From NCBI GenBank assembly GCA_030491005.1, contig JAKZMJ010000015.1, positions 186,001 to 250,000 on the forward strand: a stretch of 64,000 nucleotides of DNA, given 5' to 3'. This document shows, one piece after another, positions 8,427 to 17,710 of this stretch. The notes beneath the pieces were generated by a model. It was not told where the DNA came from. It saw only the letters and a list, made by a program, of their open reading frames with translations, and made no database searches. This DNA is from Sulfurospirillum sp. Lineage in GTDB: Bacteria; Campylobacterota; Campylobacteria; Campylobacterales; Arcobacteraceae. Made by a program: the position numbers and the translations under genes. The stretch's first letter is position 1. Each line of letters starts with the position of its first letter.

Positions 8427-9389
8427 TTAATATTTATCATCAACATTAGGATTTAATTTTAATAAAACCATATCTGCAATAATATTTCCCAATAATGTTA
8501 GTAAGGCTCCAATAATTAGTATTCCCATAATAACAGGATAATCATGAGCTAAGGCACTTTGAAAAAACAACATACCCATACCATCAATAGAAAAAATAGT
8601 TTCAAGTATAACTGAACCTCCAATAATACCAGGTAGAGATAGACCTAATAAGGTAATAACAGGAGGGTAAAGGTTTGGCAAAATATAATATCTTAGTATT
8701 TGCTTTTTATTTAATCCTCTAGCTTTTGCAAAGAAAATATAATCTGATTTTAGAATATCAATAGTTAAAGACCTAATATATAAAATCAAGCCACCAATTC
8801 CCCCAAAAGTTATAATACAAATAGGAAGAATTAAGTGCCAAGCAAAATCTAAATAATATTCTAAACTACCATCATCGCTCATAGAATGAAGTCCTGCAAT
8901 TGGTAGTATCTCAAGCTTCATGGCAAAAAAAGATACTCCTAATAATGCTAAGTAAAATGAGGGGATGGAAAAACTAACCAAGGATAACTGAGCAGTAAAT
9001 TTATCAAAAAAACTATTTTTACTGAAAGCTGATTTAATACCAAAATATAAAGAAATAATAAAAATCAAAACCATAGAAATTATATTTATACTTAGTGTTA
9101 TGGGTAATCTTTGCAAGATTTCATTTTTAACTAACTCACCACTTGTAAAAGATATACCAAAATCAAGTTTAACAATGGCAAAAATCCATGATAAGTATTG
9201 TATATGTAAAGGTTTATCTAAACCGTATACTGCCTTTAGCCTTTGTACTGCTTCTTGTGTGATATTTGGATTTAACTCACCACTTGCAAAAAAAGAATTA
9301 GGAGCTAAGGAAATAGCAATAAAAGAGATTATACTAATAATAATTAGCATAAGAATAAGATATATTATTTTTCTAAATATTAATTGCAT
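8427..9389 (-). CDS. OppB/DppB-family ABC transporter permease
   Basis: This 320-residue integral membrane protein has an N-terminal helix (about 7-28), a periplasmic segment containing LKAVYGLDKPLHIQYLSW that is typical of the OppB/DppB family, and five further helices. The cytoplasmic EAA loop, which contacts the ATPase, is FFAKARGLNKKQILRYYILPN, with conserved A, G and P positions. The family moves peptides, nickel or related solutes with a second permease, ATPases and a binding protein. None of those partners is adjacent, so it would have to assemble with products encoded elsewhere. It sits 63 bases downstream of the LRR-like gene and 19 bases upstream of panC. Confidence 0.87.
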   Translation of the reverse strand: MQLIFRKIIYLILMLIIISIISFIAISLAPNSFFASGELNPNITQEAVQRLKAVYGLDKPLHIQYLSWIFAIVKLDFGISFTSGELVKNEILQRLPITLSINIISMVLIFIISLYFGIKSAFSKNSFFDKFTAQLSLVSFSIPSFYLALLGVSFFAMKLEILPIAGLHSMSDDGSLEYYLDFAWHLILPICIITFGGIGGLILYIRSLTIDILKSDYIFFAKARGLNKKQILRYYILPNLYPPVITLLGLSLPGIIGGSVILETIFSIDGMGMLFFQSALAHDYPVIMGILIIGALLTLLGNIIADMVLLKLNPNVDDKY

Positions 9390-9452
9390 TTACTCTAATC
9401 ATTGAAAAGCTTTAAAGTTTTATTTTTATTTTCTTGTGGTATTGTATTCCCT

Positions 9453-10949
9453 TTACAATTCTTCATCAAAAGCCATTTTCAATATATCTTTTTCACTTAA
9501 TTCTTTAGAAGAATTTATTTTCGGAGGATTTTTTATTAGTAATACTTGTTTTTTTAAATCAAATAAATGATATTTTGATAAATTATTCAATAAAACATCA
9601 GTTACCATTTCTTTTTTTAATTCACTTGATTTTAACATATTAGAAATAGCATTCTCTAATTTTAATCTTGTTTTATTAAAAACTCTCTCTTCATCTGTTA
9701 AACTTACATATGCTTCATCTAAGTATTGCATAATTAAATCACCTGAGTATTTATATGTAGTAACTCCATTATATACATATTTTTTTGCTTTTATTTTATC
9801 CATTAATACACCTGTAAAAATAGAACCTAAAACAGTATTAATTCCATCTAAATTATTAATTGGATTATGTGAGCAAATAAAATCATCTTTAACAATAGAT
9901 GGTGCAAATTCAATACTTGTAATATGATTTTTTAAAATAATAAAAGAACCATTAACTTCTTTAGGACTACCTTTAAGAGAAGTTAGTTCATTCTTAAAAG
10001 CTAAAAAATCTCCACCTACTTTATTTGGTGAACCTATAAGGCTTACAAGCTCATTATCACTAATATCAAAATTACCTTTAACCTCATTAAAAGATAAAGG
10101 TAATTTTGATAAATTTGCTAATTTATTAGATAATCTGACATCACTATCTACATTTACAGAATTATTACCAAGGATTTTAAAATTACTAATACCGTGTTTT
10201 TCTAACCATTTCTTAATTTCTGATTCATTTGATAAAGATACTATTGGTTTATGTATATACTCAACCATAGATGAACCATTATATTTCCATATTTTTCCTT
10301 GTTCATCAAGTGAGGAGAGGATATTGTCTAATTTTATATCTGTATATACATCATTGTCTATTGTATCTGCAATTAAATCTAAGTTTTTTAAAAAATTAGT
10401 ATGGCAAGAATAATCTTTACCTACAATTATAGGTCCTCCTTGTAAGTCTTTTAGGTGATTAGAAGAACAATCAAAAGATTGTTTAATATATTTAGGACCT
10501 CCTATTAATGAATTAATAAGATTAGAAGAACAATCAAATTTATCTTTAATTGTTCGCGGACTTCCTTTTATTGATGATAATTTATTATGCGAACAATCAA
10601 AATATCCATTTACTTCTTTTGGACAATAAGACAAGCGAACTAATTTATTATTTGAGCAGTCAAAATCACCAACTTTCTTGGGTGCATCGAATAATGATAT
10701 CAAATTATTATTTGAACAATTAAAAAAATTACCTACTTTTATTGGACAACCTTCTAAGTTAATTAATTCATTATCAGAAATATCAAAATATCCATCAACT
10801 TCTTTAAATTTAATAGATAAAATTTTTCTTGGTAGTTTTCCTTTTAAATTAACATTTCCTTTTACACTAACATATAAATCATCAGAAATACTATATCCTG
10901 ATATGTCATGCTCTTTTAACCAGTTTTCCACTTGTTCAATAGTATTCAT
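9453..10949 (-). CDS. Leucine-rich-repeat-like protein with internal duplication
   Basis: I do not recognise a specific family function. The roughly 498 residues contain two homologous halves. Each begins with a WLKEHDIS/WLEKHGIS segment and continues into repeats of about 21 residues of the form FDCSxNxLxSLxGxPxxV. The first half has about seven repeats, many with Cys in the conserved position, and the second about four without Cys. Similar repeats are seen in phage and bacterial proteins loosely called leucine-rich. No signal peptide or membrane helix is visible, so it is probably cytoplasmic. Two ATGs are adjacent (10952 and 10949). AAAGGAA directly abuts the first, so the second is better spaced and is used here. 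It is the last of four genes downstream of the MotA-like gene. Confidence 0.75.
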   Translation of the reverse strand: MNTIEQVENWLKEHDISGYSISDDLYVSVKGNVNLKGKLPRKILSIKFKEVDGYFDISDNELINLEGCPIKVGNFFNCSNNNLISLFDAPKKVGDFDCSNNKLVRLSYCPKEVNGYFDCSHNKLSSIKGSPRTIKDKFDCSSNLINSLIGGPKYIKQSFDCSSNHLKDLQGGPIIVGKDYSCHTNFLKNLDLIADTIDNDVYTDIKLDNILSSLDEQGKIWKYNGSSMVEYIHKPIVSLSNESEIKKWLEKHGISNFKILGNNSVNVDSDVRLSNKLANLSKLPLSFNEVKGNFDISDNELVSLIGSPNKVGGDFLAFKNELTSLKGSPKEVNGSFIILKNHITSIEFAPSIVKDDFICSHNPINNLDGINTVLGSIFTGVLMDKIKAKKYVYNGVTTYKYSGDLIMQYLDEAYVSLTDEERVFNKTRLKLENAISNMLKSSELKKEMVTDVLLNNLSKYHLFDLKKQVLLIKNPPKINSSKELSEKDILKMAFDEEL

Positions 10950-10996
10950 CATTTCCTTTCTATTTTTTATTAAATATTATTTGTTAATATTGTTCT

Positions 10997-12394
10997 TTAT
11001 TTTATGATACTAGTTAAATATAATATAGCTTTTTTCTGATCTATATAAAAATCATAATTTTCTAAAAAATTCATACCTAATAAGCCATCTGAAGTATTTT
11101 TAGCACTTGTTTTCACAATCAATGCTTTTATATTATATACAATATTATCTTCAACAGCTATTGATTTTAGTTTAATTACTTTAGCCTTTATTGTAGAACT
11201 AGCTGTTTGCACTTTAACATTATTTCTTATAATAGAATGTTTAATGTTTTTCATTGATTTTTCATAAATAACAGTACTTGAAGCACCTGTATCTAATAAC
11301 ATATTTAATACTTTACCTTTATTTATCATAACTTTTATCATAAAATTTGTGCCATGTCTTGTTAATTTAACAGATTTTTCAAATCTTTTTGATCCCTCAA
11401 ATTCAACAGTCTTCTTCTTAACTTTCATCTTTCCATTTCTTTTACCCAAGGCTCCTGAACTGTATCTAATAACAGCTTTAGGAATTACAACTTTTGGTCT
11501 TTTATCTATTTTCTTTTTTATAACTTTTTCAGGTGGACTTATGGCATACAATATCATTCTTGCTTGTTTTCCATACAACTGGTCAAATTTTATTTTTTTT
11601 AATATATTTGTGGCATCTTTAAGTTGATCTAAATCAAAATATAATTTTCCAAGGACATATGTATAATACTCTTTTTCATATCTTTGCGATATTGCATATT
11701 TTACAAAACTTAACAAATGAACCATTTTCTTTTGTTCTAATAAAGTCTCCATAAAAACACCATTAGTTAAGTCAATTTTTTCATGTACTAATACTTGCAT
11801 TTTTTTATTTAGCATTTTTTTATTTAAATCATATAAAACTTTAATTGAATCAAGATATGATTCTTCTAAATATAAAATTTGGCTATATAAAAAACGTCCT
11901 ACTATGTTCTTTTTATTTTTATTTAAAAAATAAGAAACTATATTGTTGAGTTCTTTGTCTGATGATTTATTTTTAATTTTATCAAATAAATTTAAAGCTT
12001 TGTCATATTTTTTAGCAAAGAGTAATTCTTCAAATAAATCTAATTTATTACTTTCTTCTATACTTTTTTTAGAAATACTTTGTTTTTTGATAAGAGGTTT
12101 AACAATAGTTTTTTCATCTAATTTACTTTGTGTTGTTTTAGATTTTTTTGTTTTTCTGGATATTTTCCATTCTTTTATCCTTCTTTGCATGACAATGTTT
12201 GCTTCTTCGTCACTTAAGCCTTCTATTTCTTTTTTGATTTCTAAGAGTCTTTTTTCAAAAGCTTCTAATTCCTCAATATTAGTACCATCAATGCCAAATT
12301 CTTGCATAGTAGTATCATATATATAATATGCATAATAACCACCACCAGATAAAAGAACAACAATAATTAAAACAATGTATAAAAAGATTTTCAT
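10997..12394 (-). CDS. Membrane-anchored retropepsin-like aspartic protease family protein
   Basis: The 465 residues begin with one membrane anchor (about 2-24). An acidic/basic helical region follows, then a helical, TPR-like stretch (about 115-285). The C-terminal domain (about 345-465) resembles the clan AA aspartic proteases known in bacteria as the TIGR02281 type: the active-site aspartate is in LLDTGAS (D368), with a second conserved element GLLGMNFLE near the end. Single-domain retropepsins act as dimers. The anchor suggests that the protease faces the periplasm. The gene follows the MotB/OmpA-like gene with an 89-bp gap and precedes the LRR-like gene by 44-47 bp. The substrate is unknown, and an active enzyme is plausible but not shown. 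Confidence 0.82.
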   Translation of the reverse strand: MKIFLYIVLIIVVLLSGGGYYAYYIYDTTMQEFGIDGTNIEELEAFEKRLLEIKKEIEGLSDEEANIVMQRRIKEWKISRKTKKSKTTQSKLDEKTIVKPLIKKQSISKKSIEESNKLDLFEELLFAKKYDKALNLFDKIKNKSSDKELNNIVSYFLNKNKKNIVGRFLYSQILYLEESYLDSIKVLYDLNKKMLNKKMQVLVHEKIDLTNGVFMETLLEQKKMVHLLSFVKYAISQRYEKEYYTYVLGKLYFDLDQLKDATNILKKIKFDQLYGKQARMILYAISPPEKVIKKKIDKRPKVVIPKAVIRYSSGALGKRNGKMKVKKKTVEFEGSKRFEKSVKLTRHGTNFMIKVMINKGKVLNMLLDTGASSTVIYEKSMKNIKHSIIRNNVKVQTASSTIKAKVIKLKSIAVEDNIVYNIKALIVKTSAKNTSDGLLGMNFLENYDFYIDQKKAILYLTSIIK

Positions 12395-12483
12395 TTATAT
12401 TCCTTGCTATTGTAAATAATAAAAGTATTATATATATATTTTAATAACAAGATGATTAAAATGTATAAGTATATAGATAATTA

Positions 12484-13620
12484 TCAAATACTATTATTTA
12501 AAATTGTTGCTATTTCTTTAATAGATTCTTGGTTTTTTAAATTAAACTTGATTTCTATTCTTCTTGACTTGTTGATATTTTCTTGTCCATTTTTATCTAA
12601 TACAGGGTCTAAAAAAGACCTTCCACTAGCAAGTAACAATTTTTTTAATTTTAATTTCTTCTCAAAATTCATTGAAAATAAAAATTCCATAACTGAATAT
12701 GCACGTTTTTGCGAAAGATCAAGATTATACAAAAAAGAACCTTTAGAATTTGTGTGTCCTTCTATTATGATTTTATCAATATGTTTATTAATATTTTCAT
12801 TTTCTAAAATAGTATTAAAATAGCTATATACAGCTTTTTTCAAAGCTTGTTTTGAATTTTCTTTTAAATCACTTTTACCCTCATCAAATAGAATATTAGC
12901 AGATAATTTAATTGAACCATCTATTGGATCAATTTTCATATCTTTTCCAAGTGATTTTTTAAGAAGTTTTATTACTTTGATTTTTATTCCAGTTAAATTT
13001 TCAATTTTCAATTTTGTAACTATTATTTTATTTTTTAAGCTTTTTATTGTTTGAGTACTTTGTTCTTCCTTATCTTTGAATAATAAGATGATATTTTCTT
13101 TATTTAAAATATTTTTTTCTAATTCATCTATTTTTTTAATTTCAGTTTTTAAAGTATTTTTTATTTTATTTATGTTTTGCTTCAAAATTATAGTATTAAA
13201 ATTTTGATGTTCCAATTTTAATTTATAATCAGTTTCTAAAAGTATATGTTTTTCTATCTCTTTATTTTTAAAAGATATAGACTGATTTTGCGTTAAAAGT
13301 TTTTCTTCTAAAGCTTCTTTATCTAATCTTGATATATTTAATTTATTTTTTGTTTTATTTAATAAATCAATAGTATCTGAAAACTTTTTTGTTTTTGCAT
13401 CTAATTCTTTTATTTTTTCATCTAATTTATTTTTGTTTTTTTTCAAAGTAAGTTTTTCTTCTATAAATTCTTTCTTTAAAAGTTTAGATTTACTTTCTAA
13501 CAAAGTATATTTTACAATAATAGCACCAATTAGTAAAATAAAAACAAATAATAATCCAGCCATTAAATCGGCATAAGATATCCAAAAATTTGTATTGTTA
13601 TTGTTATTATTGTTGTTCAT
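12484..13620 (-). CDS. MotB/OmpA-like protein with long coiled coil
   Basis: The 378 residues start with a poly-Asn run. A single membrane helix then carries a MotB-type proton-site aspartate, D18 in ISYADLMAGLL. A coiled coil of about 160 residues (about 42-210) follows. The C-terminal OmpA-like peptidoglycan-binding domain (about 240-370) shows LFDEGKSDL, IEGHTNSKG, LSQKRA and the closing NKSRRIEIKF. The gene overlaps the MotA-like gene by 14 bases, so the two probably form a 5:2-type ion-driven complex as in MotAB, ZorAB, ExbBD or TolQR. The long linker between membrane helix and peptidoglycan domain is unusual compared with MotB. Flagellar genes are absent nearby, which argues against a flagellar stator. 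Confidence 0.85.
   Translation of the reverse strand: MNNNNNNNNTNFWISYADLMAGLLFVFILLIGAIIVKYTLLESKSKLLKKEFIEEKLTLKKNKNKLDEKIKELDAKTKKFSDTIDLLNKTKNKLNISRLDKEALEEKLLTQNQSISFKNKEIEKHILLETDYKLKLEHQNFNTIILKQNINKIKNTLKTEIKKIDELEKNILNKENIILLFKDKEEQSTQTIKSLKNKIIVTKLKIENLTGIKIKVIKLLKKSLGKDMKIDPIDGSIKLSANILFDEGKSDLKENSKQALKKAVYSYFNTILENENINKHIDKIIIEGHTNSKGSFLYNLDLSQKRAYSVMEFLFSMNFEKKLKLKKLLLASGRSFLDPVLDKNGQENINKSRRIEIKFNLKNQESIKEIATILNNSI
13588..13617 (-). repeat. AAC/AAT trinucleotide run encoding poly-Asn
   Basis: The first codons after the ATG of the MotB-like gene are a run of eight Asn codons (AAC and AAT mixed). This is a trinucleotide repeat that can change length without a frameshift, and it places a flexible polar tail just before the membrane helix. 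Confidence 0.75.
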
Positions 13621-14695
13621 CTTTTATACTTTTATTTAGATTATCTTGAATTAAATCTTGTCCAAAAGTTCTTAAATCACTAGAAATTAATTGAAAAGAT
13701 GACAATACTGTGTAAATTTCAGCTTTTAAAGCTGTTGAATGTTTAACATAATCTTCAAAAGATTTTGAAGATTGATTAGATTTTTTCATAATTTGAGTAT
13801 GTAGTTTTTCAAAACTATTTATCATTAAATCTTGTTTTTTTGAACTTTGTTCAAATAAATCAATAATATTCGTATATCTAGTAAAAAGCAATTTTTCTAA
13901 TTTCTCGTGTTCTTTATTTAAAGATTCTATTGTATTTAGTTTTTCATTACTAATTTTATCTAATTGTTCTACATAAGAACTTGACATAACTATTTGTAAT
14001 TTATCTGATAATTGTTTAGTATTATTTTGATTTTCAATTATATTAAGAAGGCTAATTTCTTCTGTAGTCCACATTCTATTTTTGTATGTTTGCATTTCAT
14101 TAAAAATATTGCTTTGTATTTTACTTAAACCTCTTTTTTCAAAAAATATCCATAATAATGATAAAAAAATACCATAAATAGAAGCATAAAATGCAGTTCC
14201 TACACCACTTAAAAGTATTGTTATTTCTTTATCTAAATCAGCTTGTGATTGAACTGAAAAATCAGGCATTGAAAGTGCTATTGCTATAAAAGTTCCTAAT
14301 ATACCTAAAGTTGGGAAAACAGATGCTGCTACACTTGCAAAATTATCATTTCTTATTTGTTTTACATAATCATCAAAGAAAACTTCAATATCTCCAAACG
14401 ATTTTGTTTGATTATTAATACTTAATTTATTTTTATCTAAATGCTCTTCAATAGAAGATAATATTTCTTCAAAAGAATTTTTAAATTTACAAAATGAATA
14501 CCAAGCATTATGCTTAATAAAAAATATAAATACTAATAAAATGAAAGCTAGAATGATAAGAGTATGTATCTCTATTTTTAAAGAAAAATATTCTAAATAA
14601 GCAAGAAATGCACTTATGAAAAATAATAAAGGTAAGAATAATATAGTAAGATATCTAGGTGATGACGATATATTGTTTTGTTTTGTATAAAGCAT
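13607..14695 (-). CDS. MotA/TolQ/ExbB-family proton channel protein with coiled-coil tail
   Basis: There are about 362 residues from the ATG at 14695. An upstream TTG at 14701 is in frame, but AAAGGA is correctly spaced only for the ATG. Two N-terminal helices (about 16-62), a cytoplasmic segment, and the two channel helices are visible: VFPTLGILGTFIAIALSM (about 128-145) and LLSGVGTAFYASIYGIFLSL (about 163-182). These hold the conserved Pro and Thr positions of the ExbB/TolQ/ZorA group. A coiled-coil cytoplasmic tail (about 215-345) follows. The tail recalls ZorA of the Zorya phage-defence system but is much shorter, and none of ZorC, ZorD or ZorE is adjacent. The gene overlaps its MotB/OmpA-like partner by 14 bases. 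It is first in a tight four-gene series. Confidence 0.85.
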   Translation of the reverse strand: MLYTKQNNISSSPRYLTILFLPLLFFISAFLAYLEYFSLKIEIHTLIILAFILLVFIFFIKHNAWYSFCKFKNSFEEILSSIEEHLDKNKLSINNQTKSFGDIEVFFDDYVKQIRNDNFASVAASVFPTLGILGTFIAIALSMPDFSVQSQADLDKEITILLSGVGTAFYASIYGIFLSLLWIFFEKRGLSKIQSNIFNEMQTYKNRMWTTEEISLLNIIENQNNTKQLSDKLQIVMSSSYVEQLDKISNEKLNTIESLNKEHEKLEKLLFTRYTNIIDLFEQSSKKQDLMINSFEKLHTQIMKKSNQSSKSFEDYVKHSTALKAEIYTVLSSFQLISSDLRTFGQDLIQDNLNKSIKDEQQ

Positions 14696-14883
14696 AATCA
14701 ATCCTTTGTATTAATAAAAAGTACAAAACAAACTATGAAAAACCACCAGTTTCTTTTTTACCATTTCTCATATATTGCCATAATCTCCTTAAAAAATATA
14801 CTAAATATAAGGAAATAGAACAAAAACTTTATCAAAAAACTTCTAAAAAGCTATCTAAAACATATTAAGAATATAAATTTAGC

Positions 14884-14889
14884 TATAAT
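14884..14889 (+). promoter_or_regulatory. Candidate -10 box for the AAA-ATPase-like gene
   Basis: A consensus TATAAT lies 38 bases before the ATG at 14928, with only a weak -35 (CATATT near 14861). An AGGATAAG ribosome site follows. A lone good -10 is normal for this phylum but also easy to find by chance in AT-rich DNA. Confidence 0.35.
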
Positions 14890-14927
14890 TAAATCTAATT
14901 ATTTAGTATCTAACTTAGGATAAGAAT

Positions 14928-16481
14928 ATGATAAAAGATATAAAACTAAAAAAACTACCAATAGGAATATCTACATTAAGAACTATCATACAAGATAATT
15001 ATTTGTATGTAGATAAGACGAAAATAGCACTTGACCTTATAAATGGTGACGGGAGATACTTTTTTCTCTCACGTCCACGAAGATTTGGTAAGTCTTTGTT
15101 TTTAGATACTTTAAGAACTATTTTTGAGGGTGATAAGGAAGTTTTTAAGGGTCTTTATATTTATGATAAATATGACTTTGTAAAGTATCCCATCATAAGA
15201 ATTAGTTTTAATGATGGAGATTTTTCTTCTAAGGAATCTTTTCGTAAAACCATTTTAAATATTTTAAAAGAAAATCAAAACAATTTAGATTTAGAATGCC
15301 AAGACAAAGAAAATGCTTCTTTTTGTTTTAGAGAACTAATAATAAATGCTAATAAAAAATATAAACAACAAGTAATTATTCTTGTAGATGAATACGATAA
15401 ACCTATCTTAGATAATATAGAAAATCCTGATGTAGCAAGGATACTGCGAGATGAGTTAAAGAACTTTTATAGTGTTATTAAAGGAGCAGATGAGTACTTA
15501 CGCTTCGTATTTATAACAGGAGTTTCTAAGTTCTCAAAAGTATCTTTATTTTCAGGACTTAATAATATAAATGATATAACTTTAGATAAAAGTTATTCTA
15601 CTATTTGTGGATATACTCAAAACGATGTTGAGACATCTTTTAAGGAGCATTTAAAAGGTCAAGACTTTAATAAGATAAGAAAATGGTATAACGGATATAA
15701 GTTCTTAGGAGAAGGAGTTTATAATCCTTTTGATATATTACTTTTTATTCAAAAAGGTTTTGTGTACCATAACTACTGGTTTGCAACTGCCACTCCTACA
15801 TTCTTACTTAAACTAATAGAAAAAAGTAATTATTTCTTACCAAACTTAGAGAACATAGTAAAAGATGAAAGAATGTTAAATAGTTTTGATGTAGATTATA
15901 TAGAACTAGAAACTCTTATGTGGCAAACAGGGTATTTAACCATAACTCATACACAGACTGTGTTTGATAGCATACAGTATCATCTAGGTATTCCAAACCA
16001 AGAAGTAAGACAATCACTGCTTGGAAGTGTCGCTGATTTTATGACTAAAAATCACAATACTGTAGTAAATTCTAACCATATTAAAAAAGCATTATTCACT
16101 CAAGACTTTGATACACTGGTGTTACATCTAAAAGCCTTATATGCTTCGATTCCTTATAACTTATTTACTAAAAATGATATGCACACTAAAGAGGGATATT
16201 ATGTAAGTGTATTTTACTCTTATATGAAAGCCTTAGGATTTGATTTAATAGGAGAAGATTGTACAAACAAAGGAAGAATTGACCTTACTATTAAACTTGA
16301 TAATTCTATATATATAATAGAGTTTAAAGTAGATGGTACAAGTGCCTTAGCACAAATAAAAGAGAAAAATTATCATGAGAAGTATTTAGATAAAAATTTA
16401 CCTATTTATCTCTTAGGTATAGAGTTTGATACAAAAAGTAGGAATATATCTAAAATAGTGTGGGAGAGAGTAGAAAAGTAG
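14928..16481 (+). CDS. AAA-ATPase-like protein with C-terminal PD-(D/E)XK nuclease-like domain
   Basis: This 517-residue protein belongs to the widespread family annotated as AAA-ATPase_like plus PDDEXK_9 (DUF1703). The N-terminus has the signature LPIGISTLRTIIQDNYLYVDK and the nucleotide-binding RPRRFGKS (about 49-56). A Walker-B-like IILVDEYDKP follows, and FITGVSKFSKVSLFSGLNN is another hallmark. The C-terminal nuclease-like core keeps G(R)IDLTI and IIEFKVD, that is, the D...ExK pattern. Such genes are often present in several copies per genome and behave like accessory elements. Their role is unknown, although nuclease-ATPase chemistry suggests nucleic-acid defence or mobile-element biology. 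It is the only plus-strand gene between 7.6 and 64 kb. Confidence 0.9.
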   Translation: MIKDIKLKKLPIGISTLRTIIQDNYLYVDKTKIALDLINGDGRYFFLSRPRRFGKSLFLDTLRTIFEGDKEVFKGLYIYDKYDFVKYPIIRISFNDGDFSSKESFRKTILNILKENQNNLDLECQDKENASFCFRELIINANKKYKQQVIILVDEYDKPILDNIENPDVARILRDELKNFYSVIKGADEYLRFVFITGVSKFSKVSLFSGLNNINDITLDKSYSTICGYTQNDVETSFKEHLKGQDFNKIRKWYNGYKFLGEGVYNPFDILLFIQKGFVYHNYWFATATPTFLLKLIEKSNYFLPNLENIVKDERMLNSFDVDYIELETLMWQTGYLTITHTQTVFDSIQYHLGIPNQEVRQSLLGSVADFMTKNHNTVVNSNHIKKALFTQDFDTLVLHLKALYASIPYNLFTKNDMHTKEGYYVSVFYSYMKALGFDLIGEDCTNKGRIDLTIKLDNSIYIIEFKVDGTSALAQIKEKNYHEKYLDKNLPIYLLGIEFDTKSRNISKIVWERVEK

Positions 16482-16511
16482 TGAGAGTGGATTTTAAGAT
16501 TTAAGTATCAG

Positions 16512-16619
16512 CTAAATAGTTTCTATTAAATCACCTTTTCTTTGTAATAATAAAACATTATTTTCTTTAGCCATTTTTTTTACATCATTATTGATTCTAT
16601 CCCTCTTTGTCAATACCAA
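16512..16619 (-). pseudogene. Short C-terminal gene remnant (about 35 codons)
   Basis: In the 176-bp gap between the AAA-ATPase-like gene and hemE, the minus strand reads LVLTKRDRINNDVKKMAKEN and continues to a TAG at 16512-16514. A TAA lies immediately upstream at 16620-16622. The composition looks like the charged C-terminal end of a protein rather than random AT-rich DNA. A loose resemblance to the end of Mrr-type restriction endonuclease domains is only an impression. The rest of the gap shows nothing. Confidence 0.35.
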
Positions 16620-16657
16620 TTAAGAATAAATAAAATCAAAATTATTCAGAGTGTTAT

Positions 16658-17689
16658 TTATTTTTTACTTACTCTTTGACACTCTTTTATAAAATGAATT
16701 GCATTTTCTACAGGAACATCAGGCAAAATACCATGACCTAAATTAAAAATATGTCTTTTTCCTTGCATAATTTCTTGTATTTTTTCAACACAAGCAGTTG
16801 TTTTTTCTTTTGAGTATAATCTACAAGGTTCCATATTTCCTTGTAATACATATTTGTCACCCAATTTTTCTTTAGCCAAACTCATAGGTGTTCCCCAATC
16901 AACTCCAAATACATTAAAGTTTCCATATACTTTATCTAAAAATGCAGGAACTCCTTTTGGAAACATAATAATAGGAATATGTGGATATTTTTCTTTTAAA
17001 TGTTCAGCAATTTCTACCATATAAGACCAAGAGAACTCATCATACATAGATGGTTCAATAGCAGAAGCCCAAGAGTCAAATATCTGTACCACATCAATAC
17101 CTGCTTGAATTTGTTTTTCCATATATATTTTAATTGTATCAGTAACTTTTCTTAAAATATTGTGTAATAAGCAAGGATTAGAATACATCATCTTTTTACA
17201 AATATTATATGTTTTGCTTCCTTTTCCTTCAATCATATAAGTAGCTAATGTCCAAGGTGAACCTGTAAAACCAATTAGTGCTTTATCATGTGCTAATTCT
17301 TCTCTTACAAGTTTAATAGCATCATAGACATAAGTTAGTTTATTTGCAGCTTCCTCTCCTTGTATTAACTCATCTAAATTATCTTGACTTGCAATAGGAT
17401 TTTTAAAATTAGGACCCTCGCCTTGTATAAATTCTAAGTGCATTCCCATTTCATTTGGAATTACTAAAATATCAGAAAATAAAATAGCAGCATCAACTCC
17501 AACTATATCTATTGGTTGTAAGGTAACTTCACAAGCTTTTTTAGGATCATGACAAAGATTTAAAAAATCTCCTGCTTCTTTTCTTACCTTCATATATTGA
17601 GGTAAATATCTTCCTGCTTGTCGCATCATCCAAACTGGGGTATAAGGTGTTTCTTTACCAAAACAAGCATCTACAAATATTTTTGACAT
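16658..17689 (-). CDS. hemE: Uroporphyrinogen decarboxylase HemE
   Basis: The 343-residue length is that of the family. The N-terminal signature [15 protein letters not shown] (about 18-32) contains the substrate-binding arginines. The catalytic aspartate lies in [13 protein letters not shown], and [16 protein letters not shown] and [12 protein letters not shown] complete the family pattern. The cytosolic enzyme decarboxylates uroporphyrinogen III to coproporphyrinogen III in heme synthesis. It is the last gene of gyrA-asd-UPF0114-hemE, 21 bases downstream of the UPF0114 gene, with an AAAGG ribosome site. Confidence 0.97.
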   Translation of the reverse strand: MSKIFVDACFGKETPYTPVWMMRQAGRYLPQYMKVRKEAGDFLNLCHDPKKACEVTLQPIDIVGVDAAILFSDILVIPNEMGMHLEFIQGEGPNFKNPIASQDNLDELIQGEEAANKLTYVYDAIKLVREELAHDKALIGFTGSPWTLATYMIEGKGSKTYNICKKMMYSNPCLLHNILRKVTDTIKIYMEKQIQAGIDVVQIFDSWASAIEPSMYDEFSWSYMVEIAEHLKEKYPHIPIIMFPKGVPAFLDKVYGNFNVFGVDWGTPMSLAKEKLGDKYVLQGNMEPCRLYSKEKTTACVEKIQEIMQGKRHIFNLGHGILPDVPVENAIHFIKECQRVSKK

Positions 17690-17710
17690 TTTTTAACCTT
17701 TAATTTTTGA

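Noticed and set aside
12452-12823. Plus-strand open frame of 123 codons opposite the MotB/OmpA-like gene
   Set aside because: It is antisense to the well-supported OmpA domain, with no homology features and no ribosome site.
9453-14701. Complete Zorya antiphage system
   Set aside because: Only ZorA/ZorB-like channel features are present. The ZorA-like tail is short, and no helicase (ZorD), ZorC or HNH (ZorE) gene is adjacent.
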